Made by a program: the position numbers and the translations under genes
Shown: piece after piece, positions 39,001 to 48,299 of the stretch
Numbering within the stretch: position 1 is the first letter of the stretch
How the letters are laid out: every line of letters begins with the position of its first letter
DNA from: Psychrobacter arenosus
Lineage (GTDB): Bacteria; Pseudomonadota; Gammaproteobacteria; Pseudomonadales; Moraxellaceae
DNA: 64,000 bases
Assembly (NCBI RefSeq): GCF_904848165.1
Contig: NZ_LR884459.1
Span: 2,914,001 to 2,978,000 of the forward strand
Direction: 5' to 3'
Notes under the pieces: model-generated
What the model saw: the letters and a program-made list of their open reading frames with translations, nothing else
What the model was told of the DNA's origin: nothing
Database searches by the model: none

Positions 39001-42000
39001 TCTCAACCGCTAATAAAATGAGCAGCAGTGGCTTCTTAAGTAAAAAGACCACTCAGGATCGTTTTGATACCCAAAATGATAGTGCCATCAGCAGCAACAT
39101 TGAAGGCAATCAAGTCGCTATTCAAGCGGGCAATAACATCAGTCTAACGGGCACTAATGTTATCAGTGATAAAGGCACTAGTCTCACCGCAGGTGGCGAC
39201 ATAGATATCCTAGCGGCGCAAAACACCTCTAGCGAAAGCTCTTATAGCCAAACTAAAAAATCAGGATTGTTCGGTTCTGATGGCGGCATGGGGTTTACCA
39301 TCGGTAAACAGCAAACTGATGAGATTAATGCTCAAACCGCACTGACCCATACTGCCAGTAACATCGCTGCGATTGACGGCAACGTCATCATCAATGCGGG
39401 TGGTAAATACCAGCAGACAGGTAGTAACTTGATTGCTGGTATGGGCGCTGATAGCGACAAAGACATTAATTCTACGGAGCGTGGCAACACTATTGTCCGC
39501 GCCAAACAGATCAACATCGATAGTGTCAAAGATGTCTACACCAATCAAAGCGAGCAGAAGTTTAAACAAAGTGGTCTAACGGTGTCAGTTTCCAACAGCC
39601 TGATTGACAGTGCTAAGAGCATTGACGCCCTAGTCGATGCTGGTAGCAACACTGAAAGCGTACGTATGAAAGGTATGGCAGGCGTTGCTGGAGCATTAAA
39701 GGTCAAAGCATTGGCGAAGGAAGCTAATAACGCAGGTTACGATCTACTCGATGGCAATCTAAAAGGGGTTGGCAACACCCGCATCCAAGCCACTGTAGGC
39801 ACTCAAAAGAGCCAATCAAACAGCTCAAGCTACAACGAGGTCAACCAAGCCTCTAACATCACTACCAACAATTTAGCCCTTATTGCTAAGGGCGCAGGCA
39901 CCGATAGCAACATCAATGTCAATGGCAGTAATCTTAACGTCACCAATGACGCTCTGTTCCAAGCAGACAACGACTTCAACGTCAGTGGCGTGGCACAAAA
40001 CAGCAATACTCGTAGTAATAACTCAAACTCAAGTGCGGCTATTGGGGGCTATGCATCAACAGGTAGCGGTGTCGGTATCACCGCCAGTGCTAGCAAAGGC
40101 AAAGGCTATGCCAACAGCGACTCAATGACCTATGCTAATAGCCAAATCAACGTCGGCGGTACCACTACCTTCGACATTGGTAATGACGTCAATATCAAAG
40201 GCGGTGTGATTAATACCAATAAAGCCCAAGGCCAAATCCTTGGCGACGTCAACATCGAATCGCTACAAGACACGTCCACCTATGAAAGCGACCAGAAGAA
40301 CATCGGCTTTAGCGCTGACATCGACATAGCAGGCGGTGGCGCAGGATCAAGCCTATCCGTCAATGGCGGCAAGACGGATATCAATGCCGACTATAAAGCT
40401 GTGGGTCAGCAGTCGGGTATCTTTACAGGAGATGGTGGCTTTAATCTCACCGTGGATGGTAAGACCGATCTTATTGGTGGGGCGATTACCACCACTGATG
40501 CTGCGGTAGCTGCAGGACTGAACAAATATGTCAGCAAAGGCGGTATTACCACTCGAGATATAGAGAACACCAGTAGCTATGACGGAGATGCTATTCAAGT
40601 TGGCATCAGTCTTGGTATGACGGATAACAAACCTCAAGGCAATACTAATGGTTTGGGCTATGGCACTGATAGCGACAGTGATAGCAGTACCACCCGTGCA
40701 GGTATTACAGGTATCGCGGGTAACAGTGGCATCACCACCGACAATCGAGAGGAGTATGCAGGGGCGCTTGAGAATGGGTTTGATGTGACCCGCGTGAATG
40801 AGGAGCTTGGGGCGCAGACTATAATTACCAAAGAGTTTGGTAAGGAAGCGCCGAAGGCAGTAGCTGAGTTTGCTAAAGATCGCATTAATGCCATTAAAAA
40901 AGATCCAACCTTAACTATGGATGAAAAACTGGCAGAGATTAAAAAATGGGATGAAGGCGGTGTCTACCGTGTTGCTGCTCATACTGCAGTTGGCGCATTT
41001 GGAACAGGTAGCCTTGAGGGTGCGCTAACCACAGGAGGAGTTGCCGCAGCAGCGCCAGTAATCAGTGATCTCGAACAGAAAATGGCAGATAAGCTTGTTG
41101 AGCAAGGCATGAGTGCTAATATCGCTCAAAGTACTGCCAATGCTATCACTAGTGTGGCAATAGTGGGAGCGGGAACAGCCGCAGGGCTTGATGTCTCTAG
41201 TGCTGGTATGGCGGCTAATGTCGATGCGAATAATAGGCAGTTGCATCCTGAAAAAGGTGAGTACTGGGTTGTCGATCAACTTTACAAAGCCCAAGGTAAT
41301 AAAAAGAAATGGACGCGTGAACAAATAGCGAACGCTTTACGTTCAGCTGACTTTAAAAAAGGTAGTTTTACAGAGGATGATGATAGTAATACAGTAGTCA
41401 ATCTAAGTAACGGTGAGCCTAAAAATTACATTGATTATGAGAATGGCGCAAAATGGAAGAACACTGGAGGTGGACTCATTTTACCTGTTGATAGAAATAT
41501 TGACCCCATGTTAGGAGCATGGATTCGACAAGTAATGAGTCAAGACCAAGACTTTAAGTCCTATAACTATAAATGGGATTCGCAAAATTTAAAGGGTAAT
41601 AAACCATTACCGTCTATAGTGACACCAGAGAAACCAAAGCCAGTAGTCAAACCAAAACCTGTATATCAAGGTAGCAATTCTGCAATAAAAGTTACCAAAC
41701 AAGAGCTAGACTCACGTAATCAGGCTGTTAAGAATGGTGCTGATTTACGCGGTGGCAATAGTATTCAGGCAGCATCGGACAAGACATTAAATGAGAAAGT
41801 GCTTCCTGTTGCTCAGACAGTTACTGGTGCTGGTGAAGTAGTAGTAGGTACAGGAGCGTGTGTTTCAGGAATTGGTTGTCCAGCAGGTGCGGTGTTAATC
41901 GCTAATGGTTTAGACAATATGGCTACAGGTGGGTCGAATTATAATAAAAAACCGACCGAACAAGTCCCTTCCGCCACCTTAGATAAATTAGGTGTACCTA

Positions 42001-42752
42001 AAGAAACTGCTGGTTATATTAAGCTAGGTGCTGATTTAAGTGCAGGTGGGGCAGTAGCAAATATTACTAAGCCGAAGCCTAGAACTACAGTGAATAGTGC
42101 AGCTTCGAAAGCAGAAATAGACGCTCAGCGTATTGATAATAATGTTAATGCGGATAATGACATGCTATCTAATGACTTGAATAGAGCAGATTTTAGATGG
42201 CAGCAAACTAAAGTTAATAATCCTATTGTTCTTGATAGTCTGATAAAAAGAAACGGCGTTGTTTTGAAAGAAGGGGTGTCAGCTGAAGATGTTTTCAATA
42301 GTGTTATGAGTAAGGACATAGGCGATAGAGCAAACCCAAGTACTTATTTAAATCCTAATTATATAAATCAGCAATTAAGTTTATTTGATGATGGTGCTAC
42401 GAAATTTATGCCAAGTAATAGCTATGATAAATATGGTCTAGGTCAAGTTGATGGAACTTCTTTCGTGTTGCCTACAATTCAAGCTGATGAGCTAATGAGA
42501 CTTGCCAATGGTAATCCTTCAAAGTTAGCTGATTCACTAGGGATTCCAAGAGATACATTGCAAGGTAACCCATTAATTAGAATTGATATAAAAAACCCTA
42601 AAGAAGCTGAACTACGATTGCCTTCTGGTAATGAAGCAGGAGCTAATTCAAGCTGGATGCCTGGAGGCAAATTACCAGATGGCAATACAGAAGCAGTTAT
42701 TGATGCAGGTAAAATACCAAATAATTCTGTAAAAATTACAACTATCAAGTAG
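33060..42752 (+). CDS. cdiA: CdiA-like filamentous haemagglutinin exoprotein with polymorphic C-terminal toxin
   Basis: A 3230-residue exoprotein exported by the upstream TpsB. It has an extended signal peptide (ESPR: NKQCYRVVFNKARGMLMVVS), then the secretion domain at about residues 90-340 with NPYLARG, VIANPAGITCSGCGF and ASRTTLTTG motifs. Long beta-helical repeats follow (about 340-2600), including Fil_haemagg_2-like segments with TSLTAGGDIDILAAQNTSSE. Near residue 2720 VDANNRQLHPEKGEYW marks the pretoxin boundary, the Moraxellaceae counterpart of VENN. The last 500 residues are the variable toxin part, ending with LRLPSGNEAGANSSWMPGGK. I cannot assign that domain an activity. AAGGA precedes the ATG by 8 bases. 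A short immunity candidate follows 7 bases after the stop. Confidence 0.93.
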   Translation: MNKQCYRVVFNKARGMLMVVSEAARSQGKTSNPAAGGSEIGQVAANSQTSHSQGSYQGGKLDTLRSSVLLSLGLATIVGMSSNAIADSTKIVADRNAAATNQATIIKSSNGTTQVNIQSPSSAGVSRNVFSQFDVGRDGAILNNSRTNTNTQIAGWVEGNPYLARGEARVILNEVNSSDPSRLSGFTEIAGGKAELVIANPAGITCSGCGFVNASRTTLTTGQAMMEQGKLTGFNVTGGKIRIDGDGLNTSGSDYTQILAKTAEINAAVYAKNLEVITGSNKVSYEADAADTVITPTSSATNSNASNKTGVALDVSSLGGMYAGKIRLIGTDKGMGVTNAGSIIASSGGLQLDNNGNLINSGSLIANEGKVDITTKGLSVNNSGTIASSRAGIDIDSAALVNSGVISSYDQTQAITQQRITNTGTISSGQLDLKTSDLNNRGLIEQTGSGSLEIKTQKLINKDQAVIGQALYDNQPTTTAPTIASPPTTANTGSKNQVVDNTSPSNPTPSPNNPSLPALTPVTASGSITTNTLTNATSNAVITANGKTVVQVNDISNAAQSSIAVDKLITNNQQAGNRLNNDSSRIQITDADWKLAEFSNTKGQIVSQKNLNIDSQQGINNKAGTIASQKDITLTTQGDLNNIQGVIQAQGIAVEGSQLDNTKGKIYVDNAVDLTLGGQANNTQGTISAKQDIKIATGSLISQDNGLIRSGKALDITVKGRLENLDNSLIAAGTHVDIKANNISQDTTSKTIAGLNQQGTLSTDKYDLTVSTKSTQDNQGQNIATGNLALVGSGLKLNNAILQAKDIQLTAKDHAVSLQNSKVYADGNLDLKAAQDARLNSSEISGKQIDILASNIDNTAGNLYADSTMNLTQTKPDGTLLNASGKIASKDALNITFDSVNNTGNNALLLSDKSINIKAIKVDNSGQLVDEKFTGGIQAQDITIAAQNLDNTEGYINSDNSNLLIAKDLKNTKGYIYGGSSLDIGSTDQTLKLDNSAGELRSQQNIDIVADSVTNTKGLIASQGNAAIEIKQDYLHQAGDNLLVNKQLSIQTLGNIDNQSELKAGERLVLQANNVTNDIDAQIVSDSVDIQASKTLHNKGLINANDLRLQANYLDNDSAKIYGTTVLIKANTINNQGHRSSDKGAIIASRGDMTLIADTVNNQSGNVTYGKAQDNAWILSNGNLTIGGAIDDKGVITANAKAVNNISGRIEAFNDMAITADKLLNKNASFKTEIQDVAGSEVDKTFIIPKNTSNKIPINKLQWKSWSRAGLYKYASDNDNEIENGQLGQAPIPDATSCRDGANSVCTLNYDNNSEVWSYFDLTPPTVDAPQAPTIAEPTKPVGQESCSDPASAACSAYNTAYEQYEQQQKEYDQAWQDYKAEVDAWEEQDSEKYEALDNAIRAYNAGYGRIEIKDWTQIEVKERQRQSVVIDSSPAQIIAGGDMTLDIDNIVNDKSQILAGGLIDFDKTSENFKQIDGEGKLLVVQNGTSQYTKSRWRGGFKRYHQRDWNDQQAYTDTQKTTIELPVAQWQQNADLSLQGEQAPNVDNQIKDGGSALSNLQKGDGPTSNTAINVTKSPSGDEIRSLNGASSLPNNSLYNINPDSQNDYLIESDPAFTGYRNWLTSDYMLDRLKLDPNITQKRLGDGYYEQQYIRDQIMMLTGRYYLQDYSTQDTQFKGLMDAGITTAQTLNLRPGIALTASQVANLTSDIIWMEQQQVTLADGSTQSVLVPKVYVRAKQGAIKGDGSFIAAERVNLNLTDDLDNQGLISAQKTLNVTAANINNTNGGRLSAADARLTAENKITNVGGSIFADNTLGLKAKSVENSSTTFTTNNQLGASSSTRTGIDQVGSISVGNGLKGEVDANGKPLTTLAIDATNDVTFNAGVLNNQGGSTQIVSKDGDVAFNAIKTGNEIRAIGDANNYYIDGQSQDIGSRVSSYGDLGIAAKNVSGMAATLTSDSGNTSIYAENDVTFKEGRATSEFSTANKMSSSGFLSKKTTQDRFDTQNDSAISSNIEGNQVAIQAGNNISLTGTNVISDKGTSLTAGGDIDILAAQNTSSESSYSQTKKSGLFGSDGGMGFTIGKQQTDEINAQTALTHTASNIAAIDGNVIINAGGKYQQTGSNLIAGMGADSDKDINSTERGNTIVRAKQINIDSVKDVYTNQSEQKFKQSGLTVSVSNSLIDSAKSIDALVDAGSNTESVRMKGMAGVAGALKVKALAKEANNAGYDLLDGNLKGVGNTRIQATVGTQKSQSNSSSYNEVNQASNITTNNLALIAKGAGTDSNINVNGSNLNVTNDALFQADNDFNVSGVAQNSNTRSNNSNSSAAIGGYASTGSGVGITASASKGKGYANSDSMTYANSQINVGGTTTFDIGNDVNIKGGVINTNKAQGQILGDVNIESLQDTSTYESDQKNIGFSADIDIAGGGAGSSLSVNGGKTDINADYKAVGQQSGIFTGDGGFNLTVDGKTDLIGGAITTTDAAVAAGLNKYVSKGGITTRDIENTSSYDGDAIQVGISLGMTDNKPQGNTNGLGYGTDSDSDSSTTRAGITGIAGNSGITTDNREEYAGALENGFDVTRVNEELGAQTIITKEFGKEAPKAVAEFAKDRINAIKKDPTLTMDEKLAEIKKWDEGGVYRVAAHTAVGAFGTGSLEGALTTGGVAAAAPVISDLEQKMADKLVEQGMSANIAQSTANAITSVAIVGAGTAAGLDVSSAGMAANVDANNRQLHPEKGEYWVVDQLYKAQGNKKKWTREQIANALRSADFKKGSFTEDDDSNTVVNLSNGEPKNYIDYENGAKWKNTGGGLILPVDRNIDPMLGAWIRQVMSQDQDFKSYNYKWDSQNLKGNKPLPSIVTPEKPKPVVKPKPVYQGSNSAIKVTKQELDSRNQAVKNGADLRGGNSIQAASDKTLNEKVLPVAQTVTGAGEVVVGTGACVSGIGCPAGAVLIANGLDNMATGGSNYNKKPTEQVPSATLDKLGVPKETAGYIKLGADLSAGGAVANITKPKPRTTVNSAASKAEIDAQRIDNNVNADNDMLSNDLNRADFRWQQTKVNNPIVLDSLIKRNGVVLKEGVSAEDVFNSVMSKDIGDRANPSTYLNPNYINQQLSLFDDGATKFMPSNSYDKYGLGQVDGTSFVLPTIQADELMRLANGNPSKLADSLGIPRDTLQGNPLIRIDIKNPKEAELRLPSGNEAGANSSWMPGGKLPDGNTEAVIDAGKIPNNSVKITTIK

Positions 42753-42759
42753 GTATCTA

Positions 42760-43026
42760 ATGATTTACGATTTTGAACCAACTAAAATTAGTAGAGAGTT
42801 TAGATATACTCTCGGAAAAGAAACAACTACAGAAAGGTATTATCTTTCCTTTCTAGTAAGTCCACCAACAAAGAGATATGTTGAATATGAAGAGTATTAC
42901 GAAATTTCTTTCGAACAGATAAATATTTTTTTAAATGATGAGCAAAATCTTTTAAAATTTATAGAAGATTGTAGAAGAGGAAAGAATAACGAATTAATGA
43001 CATTTTATCCTAAAGCATCAAGCTAA
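42760..43026 (+). CDS. cdiI: Candidate CdiI immunity protein
   Basis: An 88-residue protein of no recognised family, starting 7 bases after the cdiA stop in the same direction. Position, small size and low relatedness to anything familiar are what is expected of a cognate immunity protein that binds the toxin domain. It has many Tyr and Glu residues (RYVEYEEYYEISFEQ) and no signal peptide, so it would act in the cytoplasm. The assignment rests on context. Confidence 0.7.
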   Translation: MIYDFEPTKISREFRYTLGKETTTERYYLSFLVSPPTKRYVEYEEYYEISFEQINIFLNDEQNLLKFIEDCRRGKNNELMTFYPKASS

Positions 43027-43052
43027 TATGTATTCTATGAAAGTGTATATGT

Positions 43053-43500
43053 AGTGTCATAATAAAACTGGACAGCTTCTAAGGGGTTATACTGACTTAA
43101 AAAAGGATATTAGTATGACCCCTCAGCGCAGCAAATTTACCCGAGAATTCAAACTTTAAGCCATTTGAGGTATGCTGAAGAAACCGTAGAGATAAACTTG
43201 GTAAACTAACAACTCGATAAGGAGTTCGACTAAAAAAACAGCACGATATAGCGAAGAATTCAAAACCGAAGCCGTCAAAAGCATAGCTGAGCATAATGGC
43301 AATATCAGCGCTGCAGCAAGAAAGCTTGGCATACCGATGCAGACACTAACCAACTGGTAACATAAAGCCAATCAAGGCAAGCTTAAGGGCACCAAACAAT
43401 ATGATTCTGAGCTAGTAGCAGCCCTAGAAGAAATTAAGCAACTCAAGCGTAAGTTCAAGATAGCTGAAGAGGAGCGTGAGATACTAAATGAGGAGGGATA
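43053..43500 (+). pseudogene. Remnants of two IS3-family orfA genes
   Basis: 43053-43160 holds an IS end-like sequence (TGTCATAATAAAACTGGACA) and an orfA start TPQRSKFTREFKL then stop. 43225-43500 reads, with stops and one in-frame stop after LTNW, as RYSEEFKTEAVKSIAEHNGN and later AARKLGIPMQTLTNW and LEEIKQLKRKFKIAEEEREI, an IS3-type HTH protein with leucine zipper. Both are dead. Confidence 0.75.
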
Positions 43501-43517
43501 AAGCGAAGCACTGCTTC

Positions 43518-44109
43518 ATACACGCTTATGGTTGTATGGCAGTCCCATGACATTACGCAGGGTTAAGAAGCACAGTCCAAAGCCCCAGTTCTTATTCTCA
43601 TTGGTTAGTTTGATAAGTAAGTCTGCTATCTGTTTGTTCTCATCCGTTGCCACTGACTTGTGATAGTAGCAGGTGACGCTGATATTAAAGATGCGACAAG
43701 CGAGGCGTATGCTAATACTGTGCGCTTTAATATAGTGACAAGCCATCTTTTTGCGCCTTTGGGGCGCTACCACTTTTTTGTCATGGCATCCTGCAATATG
43801 TCGGATTTAAGACATTCGTCAGCATACATCTTCTTAAGACGTGCATTCTCCGTCTCAAGCGCTTTGAGACGAGCTATCAAAGAGGCATCCATGCCGCCAT
43901 ACTTTGAGCGCCAGTTATAAAAGGTGCTTTGGCTGATGTTATGCTCTCGGCACAGCTCGGTGATAGGAACACCTTGTTCGGCTTGTTTTAAGATGTTGAC
44001 GATCTGGTTGTCGCTAAAACGGGTCTTTTTCATAGGATTCTCCTGCTGGTCTATTCTAGCAGTTACTCTCTATTTATGAGGGTTCTTATTTTTCGGGGGG
44101 ATTACCCCA
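43518..44109 (-). mobile_element. IS3-family element, copy A (truncated, minus strand)
   Basis: The left end TGGGGTAATCCCCCC reads leftward from 44109. orfA (43767-44033) is intact and identical in protein to the other two copies. orfB (43516-43773) is cut after about 84 residues (NHKRV), where sequence unrelated to the IS begins. It shares about 590 bases with copy B in inverted orientation. Confidence 0.9.
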
Positions 44110-45208
44110 CCTTGAACAAAGTTCTACAAGCAACCGTCGTAACGGTTACAGCAAAAAGACCGTCAAATCAGCGGCGGGCAGCTTCGAGCTTGAAACGCCA
44201 CGAGATCGTAACGGTGAATATGAGCCTGTGTTGGTCAAGAAACATCAAACTAAACTCACCGCTGAGATCGACAGCCGCATCCTATCGCTATTTTCTCATG
44301 GTATGAGTTACCGTGACATACGCCACCACATTGCTGAGATCTACCAACTTGAGGTCTCAGAGGCCACCATCAGTAGCATCACTGATGAGCTGATACCACA
44401 GCTTAAAGCATGGCAATCTCGTCCACTCGACAGCGTTTATCCGTTTGTCTGGCTTGATGCGATTCACTACAAGGTCAAAGACGAAGGACGCTATGTCAGC
44501 AAAGCCATTTACACGCTATTGGCACTTAATACCGAAGGCAAAAAAGAACTCATTGGTCTGTACTGCTCTGAAAGCGAAGGGGCAAACTACTGGCTATCTG
44601 TGCTCACAGATTTACACAATCGTGGCGTACAAGATATTCTCATCGCTTGTGTGGATGGCCTAAAGGGTTTTCCTGAAGCCATCAATGCCATTTTCCCCAA
44701 TACAGAAGTACAGCTGTGTGTGATTCACCAAATCCGTAATAGTATCCGTTATGTAGCTAGTCGTGATCAAAAAGCCTTTATGCGCGATTTGAAGCCTGTT
44801 TATAAGGCAGTTAATAAGGAGTCAGCTGAATTGGCTCTTGATGATTTAGAGGCTGTTTGGGGCGATCAGTATCCGGCGGTGATTAAGTCTTGGCGGGACA
44901 AGTGGCATTTGCTATCTGCCTATTTTAAATATCCTGAAGCAGTCAGAAAGCCTATTTATACCACCAATGCGGTGGAAGCGGTACATCGTCAGTTTCGTAA
45001 ACTCACTAAAACCAAAGGCGCATTCCCGAATGAAACCAGCTTGCTCAAATTGTTGTATGTTGGTATGTTAAATGCCAGTACCAAGTGGACGATGCCGATT
45101 CGTAATTGGGGACAGACAATGATGCAGCTGTCTATCTATTTCCCTGGTCGATTAGATTCGGTGATGCGTCTTTAATTTAATTGACACAGAGTTTTGAACG
45201 CCCTCACA
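44110..45208 (+). pseudogene. IS256-family transposase, 5'-truncated by IS3 copy A
   Basis: The frame is open from the IS3 junction (LEQSSTSNRRNGYSKKTVKS) to the stop at 45175. It has the Mutator-type motifs VWLDAIHYKVKDEGRYVSKA (first Asp), VDGLKGFPEAINAIFPNTEV (second Asp) and TTNAVEAVHRQFRKLTKTKG (Glu). About 60 N-terminal residues and the left end are lost. A right-end-like sequence (TTGACACAGAGTTTTGAAC) follows the stop to about 45208. Confidence 0.88.
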
Positions 45209-45402
45209 AATTAACTTAATCTAAAATTCAACTTCTTATTCACATAGTTTGTCATAAAGGCAATCTAGCTCCGAAATGTTACTTTCGTTATGTTTCTTAG
45301 GTTTGTGAGGGTTACCGTTGCTGTCATAAATCTTTAGTTTAAAACTTAAGATAGTTATGATACATTTTTTGGGTGGTAGCTTTTTTACATGAGAATTTTT
45401 GA
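45209..45402 (-). other. Spacer with decayed minus-strand coding remnant
   Basis: On the minus strand a frame of about 48 codons (ending DSNGNPHKPKKHNESNIS...CE) lies just after the immunity-like gene, and a short ATG frame SDYNQKFSCKK joins it only through a frameshift. It may be a dead immunity or toxin-tail remnant. Nothing more can be said. Confidence 0.3.
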
Positions 45403-45873
45403 TTATAATCGCTCATAGAAAGTAATATATAAATCGAATCCTTCTCCAGTTATATCAATAGTAAAGTTCCTTTCTGGATAAACTTTTCGTAAATGAAACT
45501 CCCAATTATTTTTTATCAGATTAGCTATATTTTTTATAGTAGAGTCAGAAGTATCATCAGAATTATTCAAAAAAATATCTGCAACTTTACAAAGATTTAT
45601 CTGAGCTTGGGCTATATGTAAACTTTTACCTTCTAATAGCCATGAATCAAAACGCTGACACACAGACTCTCTTTTATTTTTGTTCTCACAGCGTACCACA
45701 TAGTCTCTATATACAATGGTTCTAGGTGCTAAAACTGTAATAAACAACTCTATATCCTCTGGATAAACTTCCCAACTGATAAAATCAGAAATCCCATCTT
45801 CCGAAAATCTTTTTTCAGTATTTCCTTCCTCATTCTCCCATTTTTCGTATCGCCAATTCGTTATATGATTCAT
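45403..45873 (-). CDS. Candidate immunity protein of an orphan toxin module
   Basis: A 156-residue protein of unknown family, rich in Glu, Asp and aromatic residues, without signal peptide or membrane helix. It starts 8 bases downstream of a toxin-tail fragment on the same strand, as immunity genes do in cdi loci. It is intact while its toxin partner is only a fragment, so it may still protect against siblings carrying the full toxin. The role is inferred from position. Confidence 0.6.
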   Translation of the reverse strand: MNHITNWRYEKWENEEGNTEKRFSEDGISDFISWEVYPEDIELFITVLAPRTIVYRDYVVRCENKNKRESVCQRFDSWLLEGKSLHIAQAQINLCKVADIFLNNSDDTSDSTIKNIANLIKNNWEFHLRKVYPERNFTIDITGEGFDLYITFYERL

Positions 45874-45881
45874 AGTTACCT

Positions 45882-46172
45882 CTATTTGATATATTGTATT
45901 TCTTCAGGATATGCTGGCCTAGGTTCAGCTTTTCTAGGCGTATTTGGTCTCACAGTACCACTGGGATCAGTTGTTCTACCATACTCTAAAACATGAGGAG
46001 TTGGTATGGGTGTACCGTCTCTCCTTTTATGAGGAGCACCAGTTACATCGACTCTTTTTATAATCATTCCTTGATTGTCAGAAGTCGCATAACTGGTGAC
46101 AGTATTGTTATTATTTTTCCTATATAAAATCGTGTTAGGCTTTTGTCCTGTTTCGGGAAACCTTTTTATAGA
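45882..46172 (-). pseudogene. Orphan CdiA C-terminal toxin fragment, cut by IS3 copy B
   Basis: The minus-strand frame is open from the IS3 junction through SIKRFPETGQKPNTILYRK and TVTSYATSDNQGMIIKRVDV to TPHVLEYGRTTDPSGTVRPN and a Pro-rich end. It resembles the polymorphic-toxin family I know as type 24 (pattern TPHVxEYGR). The ATG at 46067 is not a real gene start. Displaced CdiA tails with their immunity gene are common behind cdiA. The orientation is opposite to cdiA. Confidence 0.7.
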
Positions 46173-47135
46173 TGGTAATCCCCCCGAAAAATAAGAACCC
46201 TCATAAATAGAGAGTAACTGCTAGAATAGACCAGCAGGAGAATCCTATGAAAAAGACCCGTTTTAGCGACAACCAGATCGTCAACATCTTAAAACAAGCC
46301 GAACAAGGTGTTCCTATCACCGAGCTGTGCCGAGAGCATAACATCAGCCAAAGCACCTTTTATAACTGGCGCTCAAAGTATGGCGGCATGGATGCCTCTT
46401 TGATAGCTCGTCTCAAAGCGCTTGAGACGGAGAATGCACGTCTTAAGAAGATGTATGCTGACGAATGTCTTAAATCCGACATATTGCAGGATGCCATGAC
46501 AAAAAAGTGGTAGCGCCCCAAAGGCGCAAAAAGATGGCTTGTCACTATATTAAAGCGCACAGTATTAGCATACGCCTCGCTTGTCGCATCTTTAATATCA
46601 GCGTCACCTGCTACTATCACAAGTCAGTGGCAACGGATGAGAACAAACAGATAGCAGACTTACTTATCAAACTAACCAATGAGAATAAGAACTGGGGCTT
46701 TGGACTGTGCTTCTTAACCCTGCGTAATGTCATGGGACTGCCATACAACCATAAGCGTGTATATCGTATCTACTGTGAGCTTGAATTAAACCTTAGAATC
46801 AAGCCTAAACGTCGCATTAAACGTGCTAAACCCGTACCACTGGCAGTACCCGACAAGATTAACCACAGCTGGAGCATGGACTTTATGCACGACGGCTTAA
46901 CCGATGGCAGGGGCTTTAGACTATTCAATGTGATTGATGACTATAACCGTGAAGCGCTCACGGTCGAGGTTGACTTCTCGCTACCAGCGCAAAGGGTGAT
47001 ACGTAGTCTCAATCAGCTTATTGAGTACCGAGGCAAGCCTGTGCAGATAAGATGCGACAACGGCCCTGAGTATATCAGCAATGCGCTTAAAGACTGGGCT
47101 GAACAACAAGGTATCACTATCAGTTATATTGAACC
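46173..47135 (+). mobile_element. IS3-family element, copy B (interrupted by copy C)
   Basis: The left end at 46173 is followed by intact orfA (46247-46513) and orfB from 46507 up to residue about 215 (SYIEPG), where copy C begins. The rest of copy B is not present after copy C. Its left end lacks two of the G bases seen in copies A and C. Confidence 0.92.
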
Positions 47136-47211
47136 TGGGGTAATCCCCCCGAAAAATAAGAACCCTCATAAATAGAGAGTAACTGCTAGAATAGACCAGC
47201 AGGAGAATCCT

Positions 47212-47478
47212 ATGAAAAAGACCCGTTTTAGCGACAACCAGATCGTCAACATCTTAAAACAAGCCGAACAAGGTGTTCCTATCACCGAGCTGTGCCGAGA
47301 GCATAACATCAGCCAAAGCACCTTTTATAACTGGCGCTCAAAGTATGGCGGCATGGATGCCTCTTTGATAGCTCGTCTCAAAGCGCTTGAGACGGAGAAT
47401 GCACGTCTTAAGAAGATGTATGCTGACGAATGTCTTAAATCCGACATATTGCAGGATGCCATGACAAAAAAGTGGTAG
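47212..47478 (+). CDS. IS3-family transposase OrfA (copy C)
   Basis: An 88-residue HTH protein of the IS3 upstream frame: [20 protein letters not shown] then [20 protein letters not shown] as HTH, and [19 protein letters not shown] as leucine zipper. It normally regulates transposition and forms the N-terminus of the OrfAB fusion made by -1 frameshift at AAAAAAG (47466-47472), near its end. Confidence 0.92.
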   Translation: MKKTRFSDNQIVNILKQAEQGVPITELCREHNISQSTFYNWRSKYGGMDASLIARLKALETENARLKKMYADECLKSDILQDAMTKKW

Positions 47479-48299
47479 CGCCCCAAAGGCGCAAAAAGAT
47501 GGCTTGTCACTATATTAAAGCGCACAGTATTAGCATACGCCTCGCTTGTCGCATCTTTAATATCAGCGTCACCTGCTACTATCACAAGTCAGTGGCAACG
47601 GATGAGAACAAACAGATAGCAGACTTACTTATCAAACTAACCAATGAGAATAAGAACTGGGGCTTTGGACTGTGCTTCTTAACCCTGCGTAATGTCATGG
47701 GACTGCCATACAACCATAAGCGTGTATATCGTATCTACTGTGAGCTTGAATTAAACCTTAGAATCAAGCCTAAACGTCGCATTAAACGTGCTAAACCCGT
47801 ACCACTGGCAGTACCCGACAAGATTAACCACAGCTGGAGCATGGACTTTATGCACGACGGCTTAACCGATGGCAGGGGCTTTAGACTATTCAATGTGATT
47901 GATGACTATAACCGTGAAGCGCTCACGGTCGAGGTTGACTTCTCGCTACCAGCGCAAAGGGTGATACGTAGTCTCAATCAGCTTATTGAGTACCGAGGCA
48001 AGCCTGTGCAGATAAGATGCGACAACGGCCCTGAGTATATCAGCAATGCGCTTAAAGACTGGGCTGAACAACAAGGTATCACTATCAGTTATATTGAACC
48101 TGGCAATCCACAGCAAAATGCTTATGTTGAACGCTTTAACAGAACCATGCGTTATGATTGGTTAAACCAAGAGTTGTTTGATAATCTCGATCAAGTCCGG
48201 CAGCAAGCGGAAAACTGGTTATATCACTATAATAACGAGCGCCCGAACATGGGCAATGGCGGCTTTACGCCAATACAGAAACTCAATCAGGCAGCTTAA
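47472..48299 (+). CDS. IS3-family transposase OrfB, DDE integrase (copy C)
   Basis: A 275-residue catalytic frame. DDE residues are in [18 protein letters not shown] (Asp), [11 protein letters not shown] (Asp) and [16 protein letters not shown] (Glu, followed by the usual Arg/Lys seven residues on). It overlaps orfA and is expressed by frameshift. The copy looks intact and could supply transposase for the truncated copies A and B. Confidence 0.93.
   Translation: MVAPQRRKKMACHYIKAHSISIRLACRIFNISVTCYYHKSVATDENKQIADLLIKLTNENKNWGFGLCFLTLRNVMGLPYNHKRVYRIYCELELNLRIKPKRRIKRAKPVPLAVPDKINHSWSMDFMHDGLTDGRGFRLFNVIDDYNREALTVEVDFSLPAQRVIRSLNQLIEYRGKPVQIRCDNGPEYISNALKDWAEQQGITISYIEPGNPQQNAYVERFNRTMRYDWLNQELFDNLDQVRQQAENWLYHYNNERPNMGNGGFTPIQKLNQAA

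Noticed and set aside
44228..45175. IS256 transposase as an intact gene starting at TTG 44228
   Set aside because: The frame is open further upstream to the IS3 junction and the N-terminal domain is missing, so it is a truncated pseudogene.
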